Assembly: GCF_963678635.1 (NCBI RefSeq)
Contig: NC_087064.1
Coordinates: 29,306,189-29,370,188 of the forward strand
Direction of reading: 5' to 3'
Length of the DNA stretch: 64,000 bases
DNA from: Symsagittifera roscoffensis
Taxonomy: Eukaryota; Xenacoelomorpha; Acoela; Convolutidae
The notes beneath the pieces are model-generated. The model was not told the DNA's origin. It was given only the letters and a program-made list of their open reading frames with translations, and searched no databases. Shown here in pieces: positions 1-10,514 of the stretch. Each line of letters opens with the position of its first letter. Position 1 is the first letter of the stretch. Position numbers and translations under genes: made by a program.

Positions 1-3000
1 AAACACCAAAGGTTAAGAGAGGTATATCGTGGTCAACAATTATTTCAAAAACTTTGAACTCCTGCCAGGGTTCCTAGACGGCTCCTTCCAGGAACTCCAG
101 GATTACCCTGAACCTGGCTAGGTAACCCGGGAAGGTTCTTCAAAATTTTTCAAAAATATCAAAGATTGATGGACTTGTTAAATAACCGTTTATTTGGACC
201 AGTTTTGTGCCGAGTGTATTGCGAAGGTATTTATTTGGAACAGTATTCTCCCCCGTTTGATACGAATTAACAGATACTTGTTAAAGTTTCGTAACGGCTC
301 CTTCGACTTCATTATATACTAACGCCGTTTTCCTACTAAAAAGAGCCTGTTGCGCAGAAATATTTGCTAAATATGTTAGCTATAGGGTTTTTTTTGAGGG
401 GGATCAAAAAGAAAAAAACGGCTGAATAAACTCTTCAAAAAACCAATTCCCAATCCACAACAGACTGTTGGATGAAAAAGCCCGTGATGGCCAATGGCAT
501 AATTTTTTTTGGTCTGTTAGAAAGTACTGTACTTTTGTGGGGGTTATCAAGCTCGTATTACGCTTGTGGGGTGTAAGGGTATTAAAGTTGAGGCTTAGAA
601 CCTCTTAACTGTGGTACATTTCAATATTTTGTATTGCAATTAAGTCTTTTGAACAATTTGTTACAAAAAACTCATTTTGTATCCAAAAATCTAGACTCAA
701 TTGAACACTTTCAGTTATCACTCCGTCTTGAATCAGCAATTGAAAGGCATCAAGATTATATTATGAATGGTGTTATTCGACATAAGGTTGATTTGCGTGG
801 GCTACATTGAAATACGGTAGATTGATATATTGGCTAAAATGTCATAAGGTAGATTAGATTAGCATAATGTAGATTGGTATAATGTAGATTGATATAATGT
901 AGATTGGTATAATGTAGATTGGTATATAGAGTAGGTTCTCATAGGGTAAATTGTAGATTGGTATATTGGATAGAAAAGAAACTTATTATGTAGATTGATG
1001 TGTAGATTCAAGACATAACTTGGAATTGTGTAGATTGTTATGCTGCCGTTTTTTGTCGGTATTTACAGGCGTAGTTGAGATAGTAGCTTCGGGTCTTTCC
1101 CTTTTTGTCCCAGTCTACTATTAACAGCTATAACCTCACAAAACGCTGTACTTCTATGGGGTCGCTATATTTTGCTGAGGGGGCTACAATGGGAAAGATA
1201 TCGCGTTTTCGTGTCCATTTATTTTATTTTATGCTAATATTTTGTATGGTTTTTCAAACAGACTAGCAAAATCCTAGTATTGTGAACCAACGTACTAGAA
1301 ACGAGGCTTTTAAGCCTTTCATGAGGGCTTGTCAGATCAAACTGATCACTAAAGTCTCGAAATTGTTTCGATGATCGTCCAGCTCGGAAAATAGTTCAAA
1401 TCTTCTGCATCTTAAATCGCTAAAATTAAGATCATTAGTTTTCAGGAATTATTAGAGTGCATATTAACTGTAAATTATTTGTTCAATCAATTTTACGGAG
1501 AAAACTTTTGCAAAAATTGGTCGTTAGCTGCTTGTTCCATAAAAAGCTATTATTAATTTGTCGTTTATTTTCAATCCTCGGCATAGTCTCCTGGTTTATG
1601 ACGACAACGTTTTTGAATTATTGATCAACTTTTTAGAATTTATGAGTTTAGCACTCAATCAAAAACTACATTTCAACTCGCAATTGGATGAAAACGGATG
1701 CGTTACACTGTTGGGTTGTTTCCGCTTTTTGCACAAATGCCAATCATAAATGTCTAGAGCAAAAAAGGATATAACTCAACGTCATTTTGCACGTTCATTT
1801 TCAGCGGATGATTTATAGAATTTTATGGAAAAAAACCATTGTCTAAACCGAAAAAATGAAAACAACAAATAGTCGAACCAATAAAATTTTCTAACAAAAA
1901 TTTTAGCTTAAATCGACGCAATTATCTTCTATAAATGTCTTATTGTTTACCCAGATTTTATAAGCCTGGATGAACAAAATCACTAGTCATACAATTACAC
2001 ACTTGTGAAGAGAACTATCTTTTTACACATCCAGAAAACTGTCTGATAACTCTACTACTAGCATTTTCTCACAAGTGGAATTGTGTGACTAACATTTTTC
2101 CTTAGTCGAAAAATCACAAACCTTTTGCTTCTTACTTGATGATTTTGTGGTCAGTTCATTGGAGAAAACAAAGAGTTCAGTGGCAAGAATTTTACAAAAA
2201 AACTGCATTTGGAGATTTGCCGCGTAAATAACTTTTTTGATTTCACAAATAATTTTATCAAAAATTTGTAACTTTTTATTTGCGACTAAAACGCTTCTTT
2301 TTTGAAAATTTGAGAATTTGAAATTCTTGGTCTCTCGATCTAAGAAAAAAAATTCTGGCATAAAAAAGACATATTCTGATATTTGTTACTTTTTTTGCAA
2401 AAAGACTGAGCCCTGGCTACGTTATGGACAAAAAAATCAAATTTCGCATGCAAGGAAGATTTTTTGAAATTTTCTTATTTTGCCTTGAAATTTATTTGAG
2501 AAGTTGGGATTTTTGAACAAAATGCTAGTCACTCAATTTTCATAGTGTAAAAATAATGTTAAAAAAAAATAAAGTATTTTTTGTAAAAATATTGAAAGAA
2601 CATTTCTTGTGTTTCCAAAAGTAATATGAATACATTTAAAATTACTCTACTTGCTTCAAAAAGCGTCATTTTTAGTTCATAAATTGTTCGTTGCGGTAGA
2701 ACAAAACACTAAATGTGAAAAAGTTTTACTCATACAGTTGTATGACTAGCATTTTTTCATTGGCTTTAACTGCAAAATGCTATTGCTAGAAATTTCCTTG
2801 TCTGGAGGTCATCACAGGACTGATAAAATCATGGCGTTATCAGATATCGCTATTACTTTTCAAAAATTGTTTTGTTTTATATCCAGACCAAAACTGATTT
2901 GAATTGCTAGGTGATTCCGCGACAATACTGGATAAATTTTCGTCGTATTTTTTTTCCGCCTTCGGAAGATAGTGCAGAACATTTATGATTGAGTAGTTTT

Positions 3001-5762
3001 TTTGACTTCTTAACTAAACGTTTTTGACTGAATTTTTCACACCATTTAAAAATTGTTTAGTATTATTTAGCGTTGGGGGGGTAACAAGAAAAAAAATTTG
3101 GAAAAAAAATCAAATTTTTTTCGTCAATTACTCATCCACTTTTTAAATTGACATCAAATTTCAGTCGGAACATACAGTTCTTCGACCTGGTATTCGAGTT
3201 TTTATTATCCTTTTTTTGTTGTTATCGAATAGTTGGTGTCGACTGGTTAAGTCATGTTGCAGCTCATTTCGTTGACAAACTTTCAGTTGCCTCTTAGTTG
3301 TTAATGAATTCCAAAAAAACTCTTATTTTCTTTTAAAAATGTCATGGGACTGAACTATTTTTTTAAATTTTTTTTTTGGTCTGGGATTACTTTGTTTTGA
3401 ATCAAATTAGTTTTGATTATCTCGAGGAAAGCTCGTAGTGGGTCAATTTCAAGCGAATAAAGCAAGCGAGCAGGCTTATAATAGTTAGTTTTATTTTCTA
3501 ACTTTTAAAACTATCTAATGTTTAGTTTTACTCAAAAGAAATAAGTTACCAAGAACTCTTTGAGTGCCTTCTTGTAAAATAATTAATAATAAAATGACAA
3601 CTTGTAATAATAAAATGACGACAGAACATGAAGAAAAAACTGTTTTTTTTATAAATTATGATCGGAACAATCTGTGCTACTGGCCGACTATTCTTGTTTC
3701 GATTTTAAACTATTGATCGCAAACTGATTGTGGATCAAAATACGCTATTTTGCAAACTATGTTCGTATTATTGCGACTGCTCATATCAGAATACGTTTCC
3801 GACTTGCTCTGTGCAATATTTTATTTTCTCAGCTTAAGTTTCTGTGGTCGAAATATTCTGTACTATTTGCACATTGGCTGACAATCCTTTTTATTCAAAT
3901 TTTATTCAAACACAATGCTTTTCTAACCCTTCTAAATGTTCAAAATATGCTTCCACATTAGCAGAAGGAAAACTTCAATCAAAGGCTTAGCTGTTGAAAA
4001 CATTTCAGGTAAGAGACAGGGAATCTTTTAAGTTTTCGGTCCAACTTACAAAAAAAAGTAATGAATAATGTTGAATACTATCCTACCCGTTCACTTCTTC
4101 GTAAGTTAGAATCAAATTTGAAAGTATCCTTGGTTTTCGCATCAATTGAATTTTTCAACAGACAAACTTTTGATCAAAAAGTTTTTTTCTGCAAATGAGG
4201 AAGCATATATTCAAAAAGGATTGAAGAAAAATGAAAGATGATTTTTTAGAAAAAAATTACTGTGCAATATTGAATTCAATTGGAAGAACAGGTGGGAAGA
4301 AGCACCAGGCCGACATAAGCTACTAATCTCATATTTTTTTTTGAAAAAACAAAAGTTTTGGTTCAAATTCAATTTTCGAAGATTCGAAAGGCACTCATTT
4401 CATCCCGCATCTAAGTATTAAACTCTAAAAAATATCTCAAAGAAACCTCAAGGTTTTGCTTTGCCTTAGTTCACAAGGTAGAGTGGCGCCTTATTTCTCC
4501 ATCCGACCCCAGGTTGGCGAAGCGTGAGAATAGCTCGTATCTTAATAAAGCAAGCATTCTTGTAAAACCTCGGTATCGATGGACCTACCCACTACCCTTG
4601 TAAACAAAGCGGAGGCAATACACAACTTGCGTCCCTACCAAAAATCAGCAGCGATAGCGACAATGACCTTCCGCTGACAGCTAACTAATTTCTAATGGGT
4701 CGTCTTTTTGTCTACACGCAAGCAGCAGCCTTCATTGAAGCACCTACATAAAAACTGTTAATCAGTTTTTGCAAGCGAGCAAAAGATATACTTGATAGCT
4801 TCTTGAAGCTTTTAGTTAAAAAGTTTATTCATCAAAAAGGATTTAGAGTAGGCAACCCGAGAAAAAAGGAGATTTAAGCAATTGAACTGCTACGTAACGT
4901 GTGGCTCACTCGCCTTAGTTTTTCGTTTTGTAAACTAAGATCTCCCCAGGATATTCATGACACGGATCACAAATTAAAACAAAAAATGCGGTAAGTTCAT
5001 ATCGAAATTATTTATGTGCTTACCAATTTTTCGCAAAATTATTCTTAATATCTGAGCTAAAAAAGAAAACAGCGAGTCTTAAAAACAGGAAGGAAACTGT
5101 TATCATATTTAGTGTATGAGTGGTTACGTTTGTAGAAAGTACGATTCTTTTTTCTGTTGAGTGATGAAAAATGTGCCTGTGTTGCAGAAAAAACTGCAAA
5201 TATCAACTTGAAAAGCGCGATTGTATACAATGGGGCGTTTGCTGTGTAATCATTTCAATTTAGGAAACTTGGAGAGGAAGCTAGACAAAGCTTTTTAAAT
5301 TGCTCTTTTCTTCGTTTGTATAATTAACAATGTACTTTAAGTAAAAATTCTAAACGAGAATATAATAAGCCAGACCTAAATGAAATAAATGGTCAATTTT
5401 TGTATGGTGGAACACTGATCAATGAAAAATATCAAAACTTCAACTTCCATGGATGGGTGATTTAGCGCAAAAAAACGTAATAGTTGTATAATGAAATTTT
5501 TAAAAAGTTTGTGACTAAGGGTAGTCTCAAGAACTTTTAAACTTAAAATGCTTGCACTGGAAAAAACGGGTTTTTGAAGTTTAAAAAGTTTTTCAACCCT
5601 TCTAAAACTGACCAAAATGGCTATTCTTAGCGCATCCAAAACACCTGGATGGTTTTTTATGCAAACTGAAATAATTCATTTTAAAACAATCCCACTGAAG
5701 ACTTGGTATTACTCATCATAATTTCTCGAAAGTATTAGAAAACACTCAAAAATGTGCCATCT
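1..5762. other. Non-coding DNA left of the LTR element
   Basis: I see no convincing gene. All open frames are short, AT-biased and lack recognisable domains. A slightly GC-richer patch at about 4440-4760 has no long open frame. The stretch is probably intron or upstream sequence of the GPCR gene whose exons lie to the right, but no exon encoding TM1-TM3 could be recognised, so this assignment is inference. Apart from the minisatellite near 0.9 kb and short A/T homopolymers it holds nothing I can name. Confidence 0.5.
864..923. repeat. Minisatellite, 15-bp unit x4
   Basis: Four consecutive 15-bp units read ATAATGTAGATTGRT, starting at 864, 879, 894 and 909, with a single A/G difference in the second. 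Degenerate GTAGATTG-containing units continue on both sides from about 815 to 1030, so the perfect core is part of a longer decayed array. Confidence 0.85.
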
Positions 5763-5766
5763 CAAT
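5763..5766. repeat. Left 4-bp target-site duplication (CAAT)
   Basis: CAAT directly precedes the TG start of the left LTR. The same four bases directly follow the CA end of the right LTR at 19891-19894. A 4-bp duplication is usual for some Ty3/gypsy and errantivirus-type integrases. Confidence 0.8.
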
Positions 5767-6176
5767 TGGAACCTGATCTAAGCTACATTTTATGATTGGA
5801 TAAATTAGATATTTTACCACTGTAAAGTATTTAATATTAACCAATCATGATCCATCTAACTAACAACCCACTTATTTGTAAGTGCTGAAATTACTTGTAA
5901 TTTCAGCACCAGAGAGATTTGAATTTAACTTAGAAATTAGTTGCCTCTCCAAGAGAACTTCAGCAGCCGCAATAAACCAGTATACCCTAGATCTATTGAG
6001 CCTAGCAGAGACTAGTTAAACAACCTGAGACTAGATAGTATAAGAGTAAGATTAGCATCGGTATTAGACTAAGAAGTTGCACGAATCTATCCGGCCGAAA
6101 ATAAGATAGCGTGACGAGCAGACGGTGTACCCTATCCGAAATTACTCTATGAGTTAGGACCATCGGTTATAACTCA
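5767..6176 (+). repeat. 5' LTR (410 bp)
   Basis: It starts TGGAACCTGATC and ends GGTTATAACTCA. By eye it differs from the 3' LTR at four sites: AGC/AAC and TGATT/TGGTT near the start, TACCC/TAACC in the middle, and AGCAT/AGGAT later. That is about 1 %, so the insertion is young. A TATAAGAG at about 6038 could be a TATA-type promoter element and AAATAAGA at about 6103 a weak polyadenylation signal. Both assignments are inference. Confidence 0.93.
5882..5909. promoter_or_regulatory. Perfect hairpin in the 5' LTR
   Basis: A 12-bp perfect inverted repeat, left arm GTGCTGAAATTA, encloses a CTTG loop. The same hairpin occurs unchanged in the 3' LTR. In the transcript it would form a stable stem-loop. 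Whether it serves transcription, 3'-end formation or packaging cannot be told from sequence. Confidence 0.8.
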
Positions 6177-6178
6177 TC

Positions 6179-6196
6179 TGGTGCGACCATAAGTCT
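6179..6196 (+). promoter_or_regulatory. Candidate tRNA primer-binding site
   Basis: TGGTGCGACC begins two bases after the LTR. TGG is the complement of a tRNA CCA end, and CTCGAAC about 17 bases on resembles the complement of a tRNA T-loop. The T-stem does not fold cleanly, so I cannot name the tRNA. The position (LTR end +2) is typical of Ty3/gypsy elements. Confidence 0.55.
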
Positions 6197-6817
6197 CGAA
6201 CAAGACCTTAATAGCTTAGAATTAACCAAAAATAGATTAGAATTTAGACAAAACATTTTTAAAATGTTACACGACGATAATTTAATCGAAATGTCTCTAC
6301 GACTCAATAGATCAGAGCCAATATTCCGAACGATAATAGAACTACCTGGAATTGGAAGAAGACCTCGAACCAGAGACGACATACGTCAAAGTAGAAACTT
6401 ACCAAATAGTTATATGATAGTACGGCAAAAGCCAACACAAACTTTTATATTTAGAATTTTATTAGCAATGAATTTAGATTTTCATTTACAAACATAGAAT
6501 CTTGAAGTCAACCTTCATAATCATTTCAGGCGCTAAACAAAACTATTAATATACAATAACGATTGATAAAAAGATCTCAAATCGTTTTCCTAAAATTCTG
6601 CAGTATTATATAAAACATGTTTGGAAAATATTTATTGAAAATCAAATTAGTAGCATGACAATAAACTGTTAGTAATCATAAAATCATCAGTTGTCCCAGC
6701 TTCATCACCTAAAACATAACAGCAATCATAAGCTCACTAATATCATTAAAACACTAAATCTTTTTCTTAAATAAATTTAAACCATTTTAAACTTAAATTC
6801 ACTTAATTTTAAAATCA

Positions 6818-6902
6818 GATCATCAAGGCTTATCCTTGGATCTTAATTAATTTTCTATTTAATTAAATTTAAAACTTGATCATCAAGGCCTATCCTTGGA
6901 TC
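6818..6902. repeat. Pair of 25-bp hairpin units, 60-bp period
   Basis: A 25-bp unit at 6818-6842 recurs at 6878-6902 with one T/C change. Each unit starts GATCATCAAGG and ends CCTTGGATC, so CAAGG pairs with CCTTG and the GATC ends pair too. Each copy is a small stem-loop. The interval between them is A/T-only (TTAATTAA-like). Confidence 0.8.
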
Positions 6903-6939
6903 AAAAAGAACAATTTTGTTCTCCCCCACCCACTTAGCT

Positions 6940-7330
6940 AGTGTCTAACGACCTCAAACGTCGATTCACTATCCAACCCTTTCAAAAAACCCAAGACTAA
7001 TAGAAATTTTTGAACAAAACTAATCATTCAAATTAGGATAAACAGTGAAGAACTTCGGTTATTTATCCTTCACTTGAACCCTCCTCTTATCAGACCCAGG
7101 ATAAATCTTAGACTTAGTAAGTTTAAAATAGTATCTAACGAACTACTCGCGTTCTAATTATACCTGAACCTTGTGGATCGATTTACTATTCTCCAACCCT
7201 TGAACACAATCACTACCCCTAAGTAAGATTAAGTAAGTTAACACCTTAGCTTATACTAGCCACGAGAAAGTAAAAAATCATTCTTCGGAATCGATATACT
7301 TTTCTCTCCAACCCTGAACAAATAGACCCA
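6940..7330. repeat. Three degenerate leader repeats ending in CTCCAACCCTTGAAC
   Basis: Three blocks end in related pyrimidine-rich sequence: CACTATCCAACCCTTTC (about 6968), TATTCTCCAACCCTTGAAC (about 7187) and TTCTCTCCAACCCTGAAC (about 7301). Each is preceded by a TCGATT- or TCGATA-type string and, in the first two, by GTCTAACGA or TATCTAACGA. Spacing is irregular (about 110-220 bp), so these are decayed tandem repeats. Confidence 0.6.
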
Positions 7331-7419
7331 GGTTAAGCTAACCAGAAAATTGTAAGGACTAACAGTTTAGGAAAATAGAAATCATCTAACAACTTTTTGC
7401 ATCCGTCATCCTAAACCTT

Positions 7420-7887
7420 ATGTCATTTAAAAATCTAGGAAACAAACAAACAATCGTTTTACACAACTGTGAAATAGATAACAAAAAATACGACCTTGTA
7501 ATCACACCTCATACACAAACAGTTGGATATATTAGAACAAAACGACAAACATTAAAAAAGAAAATAATAACCAAACAAAGACAAATAACACGAAAAAGAT
7601 TTTCCAAAAATAGAAACGCATTTTCAGAATCAGAAGCCAGCAATTTAGACGAACTTTATAAATTAAAAGAATCTATTGATAAAAATTGCCCCATTTACGA
7701 TCAATTATATTTTTCAGACTCAGAAACAACTTCAAATTCATCGAAAAGAGGAAAAAGAAGAATAAAAAAGCAATATAAACACAAACCAGTACAATTGTAT
7801 AATTGGAATCAACCAATTAGACACATCGATAATTACCTATTAACAGTCATTAAACGAAAAAATGAGCCAAACACACACTCCAAATGA
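7420..7887 (+). CDS. Retroelement ORF1, small basic protein, unknown
   Basis: A 155-residue AUG-initiated frame. I do not recognise it. It is strongly basic, with Lys/Arg clusters at residues 41-61 (TLKKKIITKQRQITRKR) and 108-122, and it carries a Ser/Asp/Glu patch around residues 98-106. No signal peptide or membrane segment is seen. The end overlaps ORF2 by 26 bases, with ORF2 in the +1 frame. As the first ORF after the leader it could be a matrix-like N-terminal Gag portion or a nucleic-acid-binding accessory protein. Both are inference. Confidence 0.55.
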   Translation: MSFKNLGNKQTIVLHNCEIDNKKYDLVITPHTQTVGYIRTKRQTLKKKIITKQRQITRKRFSKNRNAFSESEASNLDELYKLKESIDKNCPIYDQLYFSDSETTSNSSKRGKRRIKKQYKHKPVQLYNWNQPIRHIDNYLLTVIKRKNEPNTHSK

Positions 7888-9124
7888 AGATAGTCCAGAT
7901 GATGACGATATCTACCCCTTCCTCGTAGATGCACCCGATAATAGAGGACAACATGATCTTTGCAAGAATTTCCTCCTAAATTTGCTTGAACCCGGAATCA
8001 GCCCATGTAAAGCAGAGTTCCCAGACGTAAAAATCAAAAGACAAATTATTGATCACTATCTGAAATATATATGTAATTTAACACAACAATACGGAATCTA
8101 CTCCATAGAATTCAGTACACCAAACCCGAATCACCGCAGATATGTAATTCAAACAGACGATCTTGACTTAGAATTTTCAAAAGTATTCTTAGAATATATA
8201 AAAATCATACAATATCATAACTCACAAAGAGCAAACTCCATATTCACTAATGAAGTTTTTGCAATAATATACAGTTATATTTCAATATTAGAAAACGAAA
8301 CCCCAATCTCAAATGTCTCACCGACAGAGACATCCAAACATATAAGGGTACGACATGAAATCACACTATTTTCAACTTTCCTACATATAATTAAAGAAAA
8401 TTTCACTAAAGATGAAGTTTCACAACATACAAAACATGACTTACAAAAAATTTTGGCATGGTTTATAATAGATTATTTCACACATAATATAGATTTAATT
8501 TCACAAGCAAGAAATAATTTTAGACCTCAAAATTCAAACGATGATACCGCCATCACAGAACAGTCAGACTACATTTGGGACCCCGAATGGTCTCATTATG
8601 CATTCATAAATATCCCACAATCAATCTCAAGTCAAGCAATAAGTACAATATCTTATGCAAGAGATTATGTAAGAGTAGTACCATTAACCATTGATGCAAC
8701 ACCATTAAACTGCAATACATTTTTACCTGATACGCGAAATAACAGTTTAAATTCGACCGTCATACACAATGAAAACCTTAATGGAACTAGGAATCTCACT
8801 CAACAAGATATTCAGACACCATCACACTTCATAAATGAAGAAATCGTCCAAACAACAACAACTACACAACAAAGTATTTCACCGATACGTCCAAATTTAA
8901 CAACACCAAGAAATACAAACACTTCACTAGCACAGGTAACCTTACAATCAACCGTTAAACCTTCGGTTGCTCCAAAATATTCACAAATAGATTATCAAAC
9001 ATATAGACCCATGACAATACCGTCAAAATCACGCAGAACATTCACAAGAAACACTTTTGCGGAACACAATTATAATTACACACATTCATCAAAAACAAAC
9101 TATCCCTCCCCCACGAAAAAATAA
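7862..9124 (+). CDS. Retroelement ORF2, unknown (possible N-terminal Gag part)
   Basis: A 420-residue intact frame with its own AUG. I do not recognise it. An acidic start (DSPDDDD at 10-16) is followed by a largely helical region to about residue 215, then a low-complexity Thr/Ser/Asn/Gln-rich tail from about 270 to the end. It overlaps ORF1 at the start and the Gag frame at the end (open 9015-9124), stepping +1 each time. The overlap holds CCTCCCCCACG followed by an A run, which could support ribosomal slippage, but AUG reinitiation or an old frameshift are equally possible. Its position directly before Gag suggests a structural or Gag-precursor role. Confidence 0.6.
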   Translation: MSQTHTPNEDSPDDDDIYPFLVDAPDNRGQHDLCKNFLLNLLEPGISPCKAEFPDVKIKRQIIDHYLKYICNLTQQYGIYSIEFSTPNPNHRRYVIQTDDLDLEFSKVFLEYIKIIQYHNSQRANSIFTNEVFAIIYSYISILENETPISNVSPTETSKHIRVRHEITLFSTFLHIIKENFTKDEVSQHTKHDLQKILAWFIIDYFTHNIDLISQARNNFRPQNSNDDTAITEQSDYIWDPEWSHYAFINIPQSISSQAISTISYARDYVRVVPLTIDATPLNCNTFLPDTRNNSLNSTVIHNENLNGTRNLTQQDIQTPSHFINEEIVQTTTTTQQSISPIRPNLTTPRNTNTSLAQVTLQSTVKPSVAPKYSQIDYQTYRPMTIPSKSRRTFTRNTFAEHNYNYTHSSKTNYPSPTKK

Positions 9125-10514
9125 TAATAATCAGATAAAATCTCAATATTGGGATAATCCAATGGCAACAACCAACTCATTAAATTTTCAAACTAATTCA
9201 CATCCTCCACAGGATCGTAGTGAAAATTACCCATTCTTTCAACAGAATAAAAATAAAAAACAAGCACCTCATCAAACGGATTATCTATCCTCTGATGATG
9301 ATTATTTACAACCAGATATATTTGCACCATACACTCAAGAATATCGTGGACAAAGAGTGCAGAAACCACATACATATCATAGAATTTTTTCTCCACACCC
9401 AATAGATACACAAAATCAACAACCAATACAAATGCAAAACCCTATTAATACACAATCTTTTCAACCAATTCAGCCACAAAACCCAATGATTACACACTCG
9501 TATCAACCAACACAAATGCAAAATGAAATACCACTCCCATATTACCTTCAACAACACGAAATAACAAAAAATCAACTTTCAAATTTTTCACAAATGCCAG
9601 ATGCCGCAGAATCATTACAAATAACAATGAATCCATACCTTATGGGTGGATCATCAATAACATCAAACAAACCATTAATGGTATTCACAGGAACAGACCC
9701 TGAATATTCTGTAGAAGATTATTTAAATGCAGTAACAGCAAATTTAATTTTAAATATAGGACCTGAACCAATTAATACGCCACTACATCAAAATTGGATA
9801 CATCGACGCACAGCGTTGATACAGACAACCTTAGACGGCGCAGCCCAAAAATGGTTTTCAGTATTGCCTATAGAAATAAAATCAAATTGGGAAAGATTTA
9901 CACAAGAATTTTCAAAAATGTTTGACTCCGAAAGAAACAAACAACAACAAAGAGTTTTATGTAATGAAATTCGCAGATTACCAAATGAAACCATCAAACA
10001 ATTAGCAGTACGTATCGAAACACTAGTTCGAAAAGCATATTCATTAAATACACACGACTATAAAAACACAAAAATGACAGAAATCTTAATGATGACCTTA
10101 ACACCTCAATTAAGGAAAATAGCAATAAAAAAGAGAGCATCCCATCCCTCCTCAATTCGAGAGCCCGATTTAGATTTTCGAAAACTAGTAGACAAACTAG
10201 AGCAAGCGGAAATCACAATGAAACTTGAAGAAACAGAAAATCTGAAATTACAATATGTTAACCGAATTGAAACAAATACCACAAATATCAACAATATACA
10301 GGAATCAGATACAGACCTCGTTGAAAAACTCACTGAAATACTCAATATTTATGAAAAACACCCAAACTTTAAAGGCAGACCATCTTTCAAAAAATGGTGT
10401 AATTATTGCCGACGATACGGACATAGTATTTCTGAATGTAGACAAAAACAACAGGACAATCAAAACAAACCTCAAAAATATAATAACCAAATAAATCATT
10501 CTATCAATACATGA
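9015..10514 (+). CDS. gag: Gag polyprotein with CCHC zinc knuckle
   Basis: The frame is open from 9015 and its first AUG is at 9161. A Gln/Pro/Met-rich, Asn-rich N-terminal part (to about residue 200 counted from 9057) contains repeated QPIQ-type stretches. It is followed by a retrotransposon-Gag capsid-like domain at about 205-375, with FTGTDPEYSVEDYLNAV, KWFSVLPIEIKSNWERF and LRKIAIKK. At about 448-461 is one zinc knuckle, CNYC-RRYG-H-SISE-C (CX2CX4HX4C), the RNA-packaging motif of nucleocapsid. The stop at 10512 is immediately followed by integrase C-terminal sequence instead of protease. No stops interrupt it, in contrast to env further on, so the element may still make packaging-competent Gag. 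Confidence 0.88.
   Translation, partial: QYRQNHAEHSQETLLRNTIIITHIHQKQTIPPPRKNNNNQIKSQYWDNPMATTNSLNFQTNSHPPQDRSENYPFFQQNKNKKQAPHQTDYLSSDDDYLQPDIFAPYTQEYRGQRVQKPHTYHRIFSPHPIDTQNQQPIQMQNPINTQSFQPIQPQNPMITHSYQPTQMQNEIPLPYYLQQHEITKNQLSNFSQMPDAAESLQITMNPYLMGGSSITSNKPLMVFTGTDPEYSVEDYLNAVTANLILNIGPEPINTPLHQNWIHRRTALIQTTLDGAAQKWFSVLPIEIKSNWERFTQEFSKMFDSERNKQQQRVLCNEIRRLPNETIKQLAVRIETLVRKAYSLNTHDYKNTKMTEILMMTLTPQLRKIAIKKRASHPSSIREPDLDFRKLVDKLEQAEITMKLEETENLKLQYVNRIETNTTNINNIQESDTDLVEKLTEILNIYEKHPNFKGRPSFKKWCNYCRRYGHSISECRQKQQDNQNKPQKYNNQINHSINT

Larger units (their letters stand above)
6197..7419 (+). other. Untranslated leader with internal repeats
   Basis: This is 1.2 kb between the PBS and the first substantial ORF. 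It contains a hairpin unit repeated at a 60-bp interval and three degenerate copies of a pyrimidine-rich unit. A short AUG frame at 6264-6497 and its antisense partner show no domain and are probably chance. The leader is long for an LTR element. Such regions usually carry packaging or dimerisation signals, but that role is inference here. Confidence 0.6.

Noticed and set aside
864-923. CRISPR-like array
   Set aside because: Units are directly adjacent with no spacers, and the DNA is eukaryotic.
3728-3961. 77-codon frame as an upstream GPCR exon
   Set aside because: It lacks DRY, conserved TM1-TM3 residues and splice sites, and its hydrophobicity reflects AT-rich codons.
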